64,000 nt of DNA from Microglena sp. YARC (lineage: Eukaryota > Chlorophyta > Chlorophyceae > Chlamydomonadales > Chlamydomonadaceae), in contig CM039463.1 in NCBI GenBank assembly GCA_022414725.1, forward strand, positions 54,377,100 through 54,441,099, given 5' to 3'. The notes below the pieces were generated by a model. The model was not told the origin of the DNA. It did not search any database and worked only from the letters and a program-made list of their open reading frames with translations. Positions 1 to 12,700 of this stretch are shown here, one piece after another. The stretch's first letter is position 1, and every line of letters starts with the position of its first letter. A program made the translations under genes and the position numbers.

Positions 1-1058
1 GCAAGTTACAAACATAACTTGAGTAAAAAACATAACTTGGGTTACAAACATTAACTTGAGTACAAACATAACTGAGGTAAAAACATAACTTGAGTACAAA
101 CACTAAACTGAGTTACAAAACATAACTTGAGTTAAAAACATAACTTGCAGTACAAACATTTAACTTGAGTACATACATAACTTGATAGTTTACAAAACAT
201 AAATTGAGTAAAAACATAACTTAGTACAAAACCAATAACTTGAGTAAAAACATAAAACTTGAGTACAAACATAACTTGAGTTACAAACATAACTTGAGTA
301 AAAAATAACTTGAGTACAACCATAAACTTGAGTAAAAACAATAACATGGTAAAAACATAAACCTTGTAGTACAAACATACCGAGTACAAACATAACTTTG
401 AGTACAAACATAACTTTTGAGTAAAAAAACATAACTTGAGTTACAAACATAACTTGAGTAAAACATAACTTGAGTAAAAACATAACTTGAGTTACAAACA
501 TAACTTGAGTACAAACATAACTTGAATACAAACATAACTTGAGTTACAAACATTTAACTTGAGTACAAACATAACTTAGTACAAACCATAACTTGAGTAA
601 AAAACATAAACTTGAGTAAAAAACATAACTTGAGTACAAACATAACTTGAGTACAAAACATAACTTGAGTAAAAACATAACTGTGCAGGTTAAAACATTA
701 ACTTAGAGTTTAAAAACATAACTTGTAGTAAAAACATAAACTGAGTACAAACATAACTTGCATACATACATAACTTGAGAGTACAAACATAAATTTGAGT
801 AAAAACATGAAACTTGAGATACAAACATAACTTGAGGTAAAAACATAACTTGAGTACAACATAACTTGAGGTAAAACATAAACTTGAGTTACAAACATAA
901 CTTGAAGTACAAACATAACTTGCAGTAAAAACATAACTTGAGTACAAACATTAACTCTTTGCAGTACAAACATAACTTGAGTAAAAACATAACTTGAGTA
1001 CAAACATAACTTGAGTAAAAACATAACTTGAGTAAAAACATAACTTGAATAAAAACAA
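1..1058. repeat. AT-rich minisatellite, block A1
   Basis: Degenerate tandem array with a unit of about 17 bases (ACATAACTTGAGTAAAA or ACATAACTTGAGTACAA, variants with extra T or A). It is cut by the window start. It ends at a hinge (1059-1094) containing AAGTTCTCCTTAACAAG and CCAGGGGGATGA. That hinge recurs after blocks A2 and A3, so the array is one module of a larger repeat. No credible coding sequence. Confidence 0.95.
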
Positions 1059-1094
1059 GTTCTCCTTAACAAGTAACCAGGGGGATGAAAGCTA

Positions 1095-3595
1095 TTGGCT
1101 GGTCTGGTGGTGACCATTGGTGGTGACCATGGTGGTCGGTGGGTACTTGGTGGGTGGTGGGCATGGTGGTGGTGGTATGGTGGTGGGCATTGGTGCTGGG
1201 GGCAGGTGGTCGCAGTGAAGTGGGATTCATTGGTGTGCGATATGGTGGGTGGTTGGTGGCATGTGTGGTGGTGCGGTATTTGGTGGTGGGCATGGTGGTG
1301 GTGGTGGGTATTGGTGGTGGGCATGGTGGTGGGCATGGTGGTGGTTGTGGGTATTGGTGGTGGGATGGTGGTTGGGCATGGTGGGCATGGTGGTGGTGGG
1401 CATGGTGGACTGGTGGTGGTGGCATGGTGGTTGGTGGGCTTGGTTGGTGTGGGCATGGTGGCATCGGTGGTTGCATTCGGTGGGCAATGTGGTGGTGGGC
1501 ATGGTGGTCTTTGTGGCATTGGTGCGTTGGGCATGGTGGGCATTGGTGGCGGTGGGCATGGTGGTTGGGCATTGGTGGGCATGGTGGTGGTGGCATTCGG
1601 TGGGCTGGTGGGCATGGTGGTGGGCATGTGTGGTGCGGCCATTGTGGGATGGTGGTGGTGGGCATGTGGTGGTGGGCAATGGTGGTGGCATGGTGGGCTA
1701 TGGTGGTGCGTGGTGCATTGTTCGGTGAGGCATCAGGTGGTTGGTGGGCTATGGGTGGGCCATGGTTGGTGGGTGGGATGCGTGGTGGGCATGGTTTGGT
1801 GGTGCGGGCATGGTTGGTGGGCTATGGTCGTGGCATGGTGGGTGGGCATGGGTTGGTGGGGCATGGTGAGTGGGGTATGGTGGGCTATGTGAGTGGGTCA
1901 ATGGTGGGCATGGTGTGGCATGGGTGGTGGTGGGCAGGTGGGCATGGTTGTGGTGGGGCCATGTGGTGTGGGCCATGGTGGTGGGCTGGTGGTGGGCATG
2001 GTGTGTGGGCATGGTGAGCACTGGTGGTGTGGGCAGCGCGTGGTGCGTGGGCATGGTGGTGGGCTGGTGGTGCGTGGGAATAGGTGGTGGTATGGTGGTT
2101 GTTGGCCATAGGGTGCCGTGTGCGTGGGGGACTGAGTGGTGGTGGTGGTGGTGGGTATTGGTTGGTTGGTGGGATTGGCTTGGTTGGTGGACAATTGGTA
2201 CTGGTGGTGGTGTATTGGTTGGTGGTCTTTGTGGTGGTACCATGGTTGTGGTGGTACTTGGGGTGGTGGGCATGGTGGTGGTGGTCTTGTGGTGGTGACC
2301 ATAGTGGTGGTGGGTATTGGTGGTGGTGGATGGTTGTGGGATCTTATTGTTGTGTGACCATGCGTAGTGGGGTGGGCATGGTGGTGGTGGTCTTTTTTTG
2401 GTGGTGACCATGGTGGTGTGGGTATATGGTGGTGGGGGATATGGTGGTGGTCTTTTGTGGCCGGTGACCATTGGTGGTGGTGGGATTGGTGGTGGTGGTC
2501 TTTTGTGGTGGTGACCATGGTGGTTGGTCGATATTTTGTGGTGGTGACCATGGTGGTGGGGTTATGGGGGTGGTGGGCATGGATTGTGGTTCTTTTGTTC
2601 GGTTGAGTACCATGGTTGGTGATGGGCATGAGTGGGCGTTGTGGTCTTTTATGGTGGTGGACCAGGTGATTGGTAGGATATTGGTGGTTGGTTGGGCATG
2701 GTGGTGGTCTTTTGGGTGGTGGACCATGGTGGTGGTGGGCATGGTGGTGTTGGTCTTTTGTGGTGTGTGACCATGGAGGTGAGTGGGCATGGTGAGGTGT
2801 GGTGGGTATTGGTGGTGGGCAGGTGGTTGGTTGCGTGGTATTGGGTGGCTGGGCATTGGTGGGATGGGTGCGGTGGTATTGGTTGGTGGGCATTGGTGGT
2901 GGGCATGGTGGCATGGTGGTTAGTGGCATTGTGTGTGGGCATGGTTGCATAGCGGCATGGTGGGCATGTTGGTGGTGGGACATGGTGGACATGGGTGGTG
3001 GTGGGCATGGTGGTGGTGGGCATGGTCACGTGGGCATGGTGGCATGAGTGCGTGGGCATGCTGGCCATGTTGGTGGTGGGCATGGTGGCATGGTGGTGGT
3101 GGCACGGTCGCGTGTGGGCATGGTGTGGGCATGGTGGGCATTGGATGGTGGTGGGGCATGGTGCGTGGGCATGGTGGTGCGTGGCATGGGTGTGGGCAAT
3201 GGTGGGCATGGTTGGTGGTGGGCCATGATGGTGGGTGGGCATGGGGAGGTGGGCATGGTAGGTGTTGCATGAGTGCCGTGGGCATGGGTGGGCATGGTGG
3301 TGGTGGGCATGGTGTGGGCATGGTGAGGCCATGGTTTTGGTCTGGTGGGGCATTGGTGGTGGTTTGGGGCATGGTGGTGGCCATGCCGGTGTGGTGGCCA
3401 TGGTTGGTGGGATGGTGCGTGGTTGTGGTTGGCATGGTAGGTGGTGGTGGTGGGCATGGTGGTGGTGTGGCATTGGTGGTGGTGGTAGGGTGGTGGGCAT
3501 GGTGGTTGGTGCGGCCATGTGGGTTGGTGAGTGGGCATGGTGGGTGGGCATTGGTGGTGGGTTTGGTATTGTTGGTGGTGGTCTTTTGTGGTATG
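1095..3595. repeat. TGG-rich satellite, block B1
   Basis: About 2.5 kb built from GGTGGTGGGCATGGTGG-like units with a 3-base pulse (TGG) and frequent GGGCATGG. The middle (2280-2780) repeats GGTCTTTTGTGGTGGTGACCA. The G-rich strand could form G-quadruplexes. Long frames on both strands (Trp/Gly/Val on +, His/Pro/Thr on minus) only reflect the repeat. Bounded by conserved hinges. Confidence 0.95.
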
Positions 3596-4649
3596 TGACA
3601 CAGGAAAACAGGACTTCCCCCACCGCCAATGAGTGTAAAGCTTGCCTGCCAACATAACTTTGAAGTAAATAAAAACATAACTTGAGTAAAAAAACCATAA
3701 CTTGAGTACAAAACATAACTTGATGTAAAAAACATAACTTGAGTAAAAAACATAACTTGCAGTACAAACATAACATTGAGTAAAACAATAACTTGAGCAA
3801 ACATAACTTGAAGGTAAACCATAATCGAAGTACACAACAATATTGAGTAAAACATAACTTGAGTACAAACATAACATTGAGTACTACATTAACTGAGTAC
3901 AAACATAATTGAAGAAAAACATAACTTGAGTACAAACATACTTGAGTACAACCTTGATACAAACATACGTTGAGTAAAAAAATCCATTGAGTAGCAAACA
4001 ATAACTGAAGTACAAACATTAATGAGTAAAGAAAACTTTTTAACTGGGGTACAACATAACTTGAGGGGGTACAAACAAACTTGAGTAAAACATAACTTGA
4101 GTTACAAACAATAACTTGAGTACAAAAAACTTTGGTAAAACAAACTTGAGTAACAAACCATAACTTTTTTTTGAAAAAAAAAAAAAGTACATAAATACTT
4201 GCAAAAACATAATTTGAGTAAAAAACAAACACATAACTTGAGTACAAACACTAACTTGAGTAAAACATAACTTGAGTAACAACATAACACATAACTTGAG
4301 TAATAAAAAGGTAAAAAACAAGTACTTCGGGAGTAACAAACATAACTTGTAAGTAAAACTAACTTGAGTTACACTAACTTGAGTAAACAAACACTAACTT
4401 GAGTACTAAACACTTGAGTACAGCAAAAACGCCCCACCCCCCCCCCAACATAACTTGAGTTAAAAACATAAACTTGAGTAAAGTAAAAACATAACTTGAG
4501 TAAAACATAACATTGAGTAAAAACATAACTTGAGTAAAACATAACTTGAGTACAAAACATAACTTGAGTAAAACATAACTTGAGTAAAAAACATAACTTG
4601 ATAAAAAAACAAGTTCTCCTTAACAAGTACCAGGGGGATGACAGCTATT
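3596..4649. repeat. Hinge plus block A2 plus hinge
   Basis: The left hinge (3596-3656) reads through CTTCCCCCACCGCCAATGAG and CTTGCCTGCCA. The 17-base AT-rich array then runs from about 3657 to 4606 and is more degenerate than A1. The right hinge (4607-4649) again carries AAGTTCTCCTTAACAAG and CCAGGGGGATGACAG. Poly-A (4171-4184) and poly-C (4436-4446) runs interrupt it. Confidence 0.9.
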
Positions 4650-6120
4650 GGTGGTGGTGTGACCATGTGGTGACGCATGGTAGGTGGTGGGTATTGGTGG
4701 TGGTGGGCATGGTGGTGGTGGGTATTGGTGGTGGGCATGGTGCTGGTGGGCATGGTGGTGGTGGTGGGTATTGGTGGTCTATGGTGTGTGGTCGGGCATT
4801 GTGGTGGTGGTGGGTATTGTGGTGGGCATGATGGTGGTGGTGGGTATTTGGTTGGGCATGGTGGTGGGCAGTGGTGGCATTGGTGGTGGGCATGGGGCAA
4901 GGGTGTGGTGGGCATGGTGGGCATGGGTCTAGTGTGGCATGGTGGGGCTTGGTGGTGGGCATGGTGGGCATGGTGGTGGTGGGCATGGTGGTGGTGGGCT
5001 TATAGGTTGGTCGGGCCATGGTGGGCATGGTGGGTGGGTGTCGGCTATGGTGGTGGTGGGATGGTGGTGGTGGGTGTGGGCATGGCAGGGCATGGTGGTG
5101 GGATGTATGGTGTTGTGGGCATGCATGTGGTGGGCTGTGGTGGCCATGGTGGTGGTGGTGGCATGTGGGCATGGGCCGTGGTGGGATGGTGGTGGGGCAT
5201 GGTGGTGGGCATGGTGGGCATGGTTGGTCGGTGGTTGGTGGGCATGGTGGGTGGTGGGTTGGTGGGCAAATTGGTGGGCATGGTGGAGGTGGTGTGGCAT
5301 GGGTAGGTGGTGGGCAATGGTGGGTGGTGGGGGTGTGGCATGTTGGTGGTGGGCCGGTGGTGGGCATGGTGGGCATGGTGGGCATGGTCGGCATTGGTGG
5401 TGGGGCATAGGTGGTGGGCAATGGGTGGTGGGTGGGCGTGGGCATGGTGGTGGGGCCATGGTGAGGTAGGGCAGTTTGGTGGGCATGGTGGTGGGGCATG
5501 GTGGTGGTGGGCTGGTGTGGGCCGGTCCGGTGGTGGGCATGGTGGTGGGCATGGTGGTGGTGGGCATGGTGGTGGGCATGGTGCAATGGTGGTGGCTATG
5601 GTGGCATGGTCATTGGTGGGCATGGGGTGGGGCATGGTGTCGGTGGGGGCATGGTGTGTTGGTTGGCATGGTCGGTGGTGGTGGCTGCTGGCATGGTGTG
5701 GTGGGCATGGTGCGGCATTCGGTGGTCGGACATGGTGGGGGGTCTGGTCCGCATGAGTCCTTGTATGGGCAATGGTGGTGGTGGTGGTTGGTGGTCGTGG
5801 TGGGCATGGTGGTGGTGGTGGGCATGGTCGTGGGCAGGTGGTGGTGGTGGGGTCGGTGGTGGGCATGTTGGTGGTCGTGGTGGTGGGCTGGTGGTGGTGG
5901 TGTGGGCATGGTGGTGGTGGGCATGTGTGGTGGTGGATGTGGGCATGGTGGTGTGTGGCATGGTGGTGGTGGCGGTGGTGTGGTGGTGGTGGGGCATTTG
6001 GTGGTGGTGGTGGTGGTGGCAATGGTGGATGGTGGTGGTGGTGGTGGTGGTGGTGGTAGGCATGGTCGGTGGTGGGGCATGGTGGTGGTGGGTATTGGTG
6101 GTGGTGGTCTTTTGTGTTGG
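4650..6120. repeat. TGG-rich satellite, block B2
   Basis: Second copy of the B module, about 1.5 kb of GGTGGTGGGCATGGTGG-like units ending in GGTGGTGGTCTTTTGTG. Shorter than B1 but flanked by the same hinges, so it differs mainly in array length. No coding content that I would support. Confidence 0.95.
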
Positions 6121-6738
6121 TGACCAGAAACAGACTGTCCCTCCACCCGCCATGAGTGTAGCTATGCCTGCCAGCATAACTTGAGTACAAACATAACTTT
6201 GAGTAAAAACATAACTTGAGTACAAACATAACTTGAGGTAAAAACATAACTTGAGTACAAACATAACTTGAGTAAAAACATAACTTGAGTACAAACATAA
6301 CTTGAGTAAAAAACATAACTTGAGTACAAACATAACTTGAAGTAAAAAACATAACTTGAGTAAAAACATAACTTGAGTACAAACATAACTTGAGTACAAA
6401 CATAACTTGAGTACAAACATAACTTGAGTACACTTGAACAAACATAACTTGAGTACAAACATAACTTTGAGTACAAACATAACTTGAGTACAAACATAAC
6501 TTGAATACAAACATAACTTGAGTACAAACATAACTTGAGTTACAAACATAACTTGAGTACAAACATAACTTGAGTAAAAACATAACTGAGTAAAAACATA
6601 ACTTGAGTAAAAACATAACTTGAGTAAAAACCTAAATTGAGTAAAAACATAACTTGAGTAAAAACATAACTTGATTAAAAACATAACTTGAATAAAAACA
6701 AGTTCTCTTTAACAAGTAACCAGGGGGATGACAGCCCT
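6121..6738. repeat. Hinge plus block A3 plus hinge
   Basis: The left hinge (6121-6175) contains ACTGTCCCTCCACCCGCCATG and TGCCTGCCAGC. The cleanest 17-base array of the three (about 6176-6702) follows. The right hinge (6703-6738) contains AAGTTCTCTTTAACAAGTAA and CCAGGGGGATGACAG. What follows is C-rich rather than TGG-rich. Confidence 0.9.
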
Positions 6739-7738
6739 CCCTCCCCCCTGTCCCCCTCCCCCCCATTGGTTGTTTCCCCCAGTGCAAGCAAACAATTTAT
6801 TTATGTATCTTTTTATTTAACCAGTAACAGCTTGTCACTCCACCATCCATGGACGCAGAACCTACACAGCGAAAAAGAACCCTTAACCTCGTGTCCCATA
6901 ATTAGGCGTACGATTTATTTATTTATTTATTTATTTGTCTGACCAGTAACTGATTGTCACTCGACCATCCATGGTCCCTGAACCTACATAGCTAAAAAAC
7001 ACAACCTCACGCCCGTAGTATGGCACACCATTGATGTATTTATTTATTCATTATTTCTATATTTATTTAACTAGTAACAGATTGTCACTCCACCATCCAT
7101 GGTCCCTGAACCTACATTGCTAAAAATCGTATGTGCCTGCCTGCGCACATAGCTTGAACAAAATAAATAGTGTTACCGCCGAGTCTCTACATTGACGCTA
7201 CATTAAGGGCGGTTACAACTCCACAATCAGTAGTACAGACTGTCCATCCTTCGCGAATGGTCGTAGCATTGCCTGCCAGCGCGTAGCTCAAAAGTTGTAG
7301 CTAAAACAAGGTAGCTAAAAAACACCTGCATTTGCAGACCTACGTAGCTCAAAAGTTGTTGTTCATACAATGTAGCTTAAACGCGCCTGCATTTGTGGAC
7401 CTACGTAGCTCAAAGTTGTAGCTAAAACAATGTAGCTAATAAACACCTGCTTTTTGTGGACCTGCGTAGCTCAATAGTTGTAGCTAAAACTATGTAGCTA
7501 ATAACCGCCAGCATTTACGGAATTACGGACCTACGTAGCTCAAACACTGTCCGCCATCCATGCCACCATCCATGCAGCTGTGCCTGCGAGCGCACGTAGC
7601 TTTACACATACTGATATTTCTGTAACCCCACACAAACCTACCCCACCCCACCCCACCCCACCCCACCACAAACCCACGCCAGTAACAAACTGTCCGTCCA
7701 CCATCCATGCATTTAGCTGTGCCAGCCGGCGCACCTAG
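6739..7738. repeat. Diverged satellite leading to first CLASP exon
   Basis: Short pyrimidine-rich stretch, then three copies (about 6820, 6945, 7070) of a unit containing CAGTAAC, TTGTCACTCCACCATCCATGG and CCTGAACCTAC, separated by TTTA microsatellites. From 7150 to 7560, about five roughly 70-bp units carry CCTACGTAGCTCAAA and GTAGCTAAAAC. The core CCACCATCCATG followed by a TGCCTGC..GCGCA..TAGCT tail matches the hinges of the A/B satellite, so everything from 1 to 7738 appears to derive from one repeat family. I infer it is intronic. Confidence 0.7.
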
Positions 7739-7850
7739 CTCGAATGAGGACCCAATTCCGGCCGGTGTCCCACTGGGCAGTGAGCGAGAACTGCTAGCGG
7801 AGTTTGAGAGCGCTGCTTCTGTCTTGAAGTCGTTGGCAGCGGATTGGCAG
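7739..7850 (+). CDS. CLASP: CLASP exon 1 (first in window)
   Basis: Encodes the start of the TOG2-like domain, ending SLAADWQ with donor CAG|GTGGGT. An in-frame ATG exists at 7707 but sits inside the upstream repeat core CCATCCATG. Homology says this is an internal exon, so I place an acceptor at CACCTAG|CTCG (7738). If 7707 were the true start, the protein would lack TOG1. Phase 0 at the 3' end. Confidence 0.75.
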
Positions 7851-9674
7851 GTGGGTGATTGTTGTGGGGGTTCAAGTGTTTGGTTTGTATGTGTAGGCAC
7901 ATGTGTGTGTGTGTGCAGGTGTGTGTGTGTGTGTGCAGGTGTGTGTGTGTGCAGGTGTGTGCGCGTGTGCAGTGTGTGTGTGTGTGTGTGTGCAGGTGTG
8001 CGTGTGTGCAGGTGTGTGTGTGTGCAGGTGTGTGTGTGTGTGCAGGTGTGTGTGTGTGCAGGTGTGCGTGTGTGCAGGTGTGTGTGTGTGCAGGTGTGCG
8101 TGTGTGCAGGTGTGTGTGTGTGCAGGTGTGTGTGTGTGCAGTGTGTGTGTGTGCAGGTGTGTGTGTGTGTGCAGGTGTGCGTGTGTGCAGGTTGTGCGTT
8201 GTGCAGTTGTGTGTGTGTGCAGGTGTGTGTGTGTGCAGGTGTGTGTGTGTGCAGGTGTGTGTGTGTGCATGTATGCGTGTGTGCAGGTTGTGTGTGCAGG
8301 TGTCTTTGTATGTGTAGGCACATGTGTGTGCATGTATATGTGTATGTGTGTGCATGTATGTGTGTGTGCAGGTGTCTATTTTGTGTAGGCACATGTGTTC
8401 GCATGTATATGTGTGTGTGTGCATGTATGTGTGTGTGCATGTATGTGTGTGTGCAGAGGTGTCTGTGTATGTGTAGACACATGTGTGTGCACGTATATGT
8501 GTGTGTGCATGTATGTGCGTGTGCAGTTGTCTATGTATGTGTAGGCACATGTGTGTGCATGTATATGTGTGTGTGTGCATGTATGTGTGTGTGCAGGTGT
8601 GTGTGTGCATGTCTGCGTGTGTGCAGGTGTGTGTGTGCAGGTGTCTATGTATGTGTAGGCACATGTGTGTGCATGTATATGGTGTGTGTGTTGCAGGTGT
8701 GTGTGTGTGCATGTATGCTTGTGTGCAGGTGTGTGTGTGCAGGTGTCTAGGTATGTGGAGGCACATGTGTGTGCATGTATATGTGTGTGCATGTATGTGT
8801 GTGTGCAGGTGTGTGTGTGTGTGCATGTATGCGTGTGTGCAGGTGTGAGTGTGCAGGTGTCTAGGTATGTGTAGGCACATGTGTGCATGTATATGTGTGT
8901 GTGTGTATGTGTCGAGTCTGACGCGCTTGCTCATTTGTCTCTGTGTGCGTGTGGGTATTTGTGTCCCTGCGTCTGTCTGTATCTGTCTTGAAGTCGTTGG
9001 CAGCCGATTGGCAGGTGGGTGGCTACAACCCTGTCATGGGGGTTCAAGTGGTTGTGGGGGTTCAAGTGGTTGGTTTGTATGTGTAGGCACATGTGAGCGT
9101 GTGTTTTGTGCATGTATGTGTGTGTGGCGCATTTTTAGGCACTTGCTTATTTGTCTGTGTGTGCGTGTAGGTGATTGTGCCCCTGTGTGTGTCTGTACCT
9201 GTCTTGAGTTCGTTGGCAACGGATTGGCAGGTGGGTGATAGTGTCCCTGTGTGTGTCTGTATTTGTCTTCGAGTTCTTGGCAGTTGATTGGCAGGTGGGT
9301 GATTACCTCCCTGTCCCTACAGCAGCCTGCAACCTGCAAATGCGCTGCCAAGGACTTCAAGACAGATACAGACACACACAGGGAGGTAATCACCCACACG
9401 TACACACATGCGAATAAGCAAGTGCGTCAGACTCGACACACACACACCTACATGCACATGCATGCACACATACACATCCTGAACAGGGTGTAGGCTACCT
9501 CAGGGTGTGGTTGCCTGTGTCTGTCATAGCTTCGTTGGCAGAGGATTGGTCGCGGCGGCTGTGCTGGTTCGGATAGCTGCCATGTCCAGAGTGGTATGTG
9601 TATTAGCGCTAACCCTGGAATGCTCGATGCCATAGCTGATGGCTTCAAGCTGTTGATAAATCACTTTGGACCCC

Positions 9675-9705
<31 letters not shown>

Positions 9706-12700
9706 ACACACATGGATACAAACAAACCACTGCACCCGCAACATACAACACACGCACTGCTGATGCTGAACAGGTTCGGATAGCCACCATGGCCAGATAT
9801 GGCGAAGATACCTTCTACATCCATCTAAAGGACTGTAGATCCTCTGTATCCGACCACCACCACAGCTGCCAGCACCACACCACACATACACACACACACA
9901 CTGCTGATGCTGCGCAGGTTCGGATAGCGACCATGGCCCGTGTGGAAGGTATAGTTAGCACCAACCCAGGCATGATGGATGCAATAACAGAGGGATTCAA
10001 GATGTTGAAGATCCCCTTCTCCGTCCAGCTAGAGGACCGTCGATCCTCTGTATCCAAGAGGTCATGCCAATCGTTGTCGGCCATAGCTGGCTTCATGGGC
10101 TTGCGCTTCACAGACTCCATGCTCCACTTCCTGCCAGTGCTGTTCACAGTGCTGCCCATCACAGTCAAGGTATGAGTGCATGTATTGCTAAGCACGTATA
10201 ACTGCACAGTTTACTGATACCTGCAAAATACATTGCTGAGTGTCCTCTGTATCCAAGAGGTCATGCCATCGTTGTCGGCCATAGCTGGCTTCATGGGCTT
10301 GCGCTTCACAGACTCCATGCTCCACTTCCTGCCAGTGCTGTTCACGGTGCTGCCCATCACAGTCAAGGTATGAGTGCACATATAACTGTACGATAGACTG
10401 ATACCTACAAAATGAACATAACATAAATCTGTCATTAACATATGCAGATCATGGCAGAGTCATCGGCCGAGTGTGTCAAGCCTGGTATGTGTCAGGCCTG
10501 ATATGTGCCAAGCCGAGTGTGTCAAACCTGATATTAACATAAACCTGATATTAACATAAACCTGATATTAACATAAACCTGATGTCAACATAAACCTGAT
10601 GAGAGATTAACATAAATCTGACATTTACATGCCGGGATACTGACCATGGCAGAGTCATCCGCCGAGTGTGTCAAGCCTGAGTGGTGTCCAGCCTGAAATG
10701 TGCTAAGCCGAGAGTGTCAAACCTATTATCAACATAAGCCTGATATCAACATAAACATGATATCAACATAAACATGATATCAACATAAACATGATATATA
10801 AACATGATATCAACATAAACATGATATCAACATAAACATGATATCAAAATAAACATGATATCAACATAATCCTGATATCAACATAACCTGACATTTACAT
10901 AAACATGACACTAACAAATGCAGATCATGGCACAGTCCTCGGCCGAGTGTGTCAAGCCTGAGTCGTGTCCAGCCTGATATGTGCTAAGCCGAGAGTGTCA
11001 AACCTGACATCAACATAAACCTGATTTCAACCTGACATCAACAGAACGTGACACTAACATAAACCTGACTCTATCATATGCAGATCATGGCAGAGTCATC
11101 AGCTGAGTGTGTCAAGCTATTGCTGCGTCGCTGCCAAGCACCTAAAGCCGTCTCCCTACTCGTCCTTGCCGCCACCAAGGATAAGAACAACAAGATTCGC
11201 CAGTTTTGCGCTAAGTACCTGGTGCAGGTGCGCATCACAAATTGTCTTGTTTGTATTCAATTGCCATGTGATTGTACACAAGCTGTTGCTAGGGCGCTGT
11301 CAAGCACCCCAAGCTTCCTGCTCTTCTCGCTGCTCTTCCTGCACAATCTGTTGCTAGTGCGCTGCTCTCCCTGCTCTTCCTCGCCGCCAAATACAAATAC
11401 ATGCCTCTTACAGGGCAGTGAGTACTACAGATGTAAGTGGAAATGTTCGAAAAGAGAAATCAAAATTATGAGGAGACGAGAGACATGGATGAACAAGTAC
11501 AAAGTTGTATTGTCGCCTCCTAGTCGTAATAAAATGATAAGGCCTGGTGGGGCGTGGTATTAAGGGAGCCCCATCTTACGTTGGTTGAGAACGGGCTGCT
11601 ACTGTACCTGGACAAAGCTACCATGGCGGTTGACAGCGACCGTCAACACGGAAGCGCGCTCGTAGGGGTTCGAACCCCGCATCTTCTTGTTTCGACGTGC
11701 TCTGCCATTGAGTTATCGAAACGGAATTCCATCCTCATATACCTCCATCCAAGTAGGGATCCAATCCATGCCCATCCCATCCACCCTTCTCCCATCCATC
11801 CTCCCCCCTCCCCCCCCCCATCCATCCATCCCATCCATGTCCATGAACAACCCTTCCCAACAACTGATACCAGGTCATGGAGTTAAAGATGGGATCCCAT
11901 CTCATCCTTGCCCATCCACCCCGATCCCATTCCATCCACGTCCCATCCACCCTTCTCCCATCCATCCCCATCCAATCCACCCTTCTCCCATCCATCCACA
12001 TCCCATCCACCCTTTTCCCATCCATCCACATCCCATCCACCCGTCTCACATTCCATCCATCCACATCCCATCCACCACAACCATCCCCCCCCACCCTTCT
12101 CCCATCCATCCAATCCATCCCCATCCCGTCCATGCCCATCCACCCTTCTCCCACCCATGCCCATCAACAACTGATATCAGGTCATGGAGGAATGGATGGG
12201 ATCCCATCTCATCCTTGCCCATCCACCCCTATCCCATCCCATCCATGCCCAGCCACCCTTCTCCCACACCCACGACCCATCCACCCTTTTCCCATCCATC
12301 CACATCCCATCCACCCTTCTCCCATCCATCCACATCCCATCCACCCTTGTCAAATTCCTCCATCCCCATCCCGCACATGCCCATTCATCCTTCTCCCACC
12401 CATGCCCATCAACAACCCGTCACCAACAACATATACCAGGCCATGGAGAAATGGATGGGATCCCATCTCATCCTTGCCCATCCACCCCTATCTCCATCCC
12501 CATCCCCACCCCATCCATGCCCATCCACCTTTTTCCCATCTATCCCCATCCCATCCGACCCCATCCACCCTTCTCCCACCTGTGCCCATCAATAACCCTT
12601 CCCAACAACTGATACCAGGTCATGGAGTTATGGACGAAATCCCATCTCATCCTTGCCCATCCACCCCTATCCCATCCCATCCACCCTTCTCCCACACCCA

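Noticed and set aside
1095..4247. Long Trp/Gly/Val (+) and His/Pro/Thr (minus) frames in block B1
   Set aside because: Product of TGG repeats lacking stops; open in several frames at once.
7707..7709. ATG at 7707 as the CLASP start
   Set aside because: Lies in the repeat core CCATCCATG that recurs in non-coding DNA upstream, and the protein would start at the second TOG domain.
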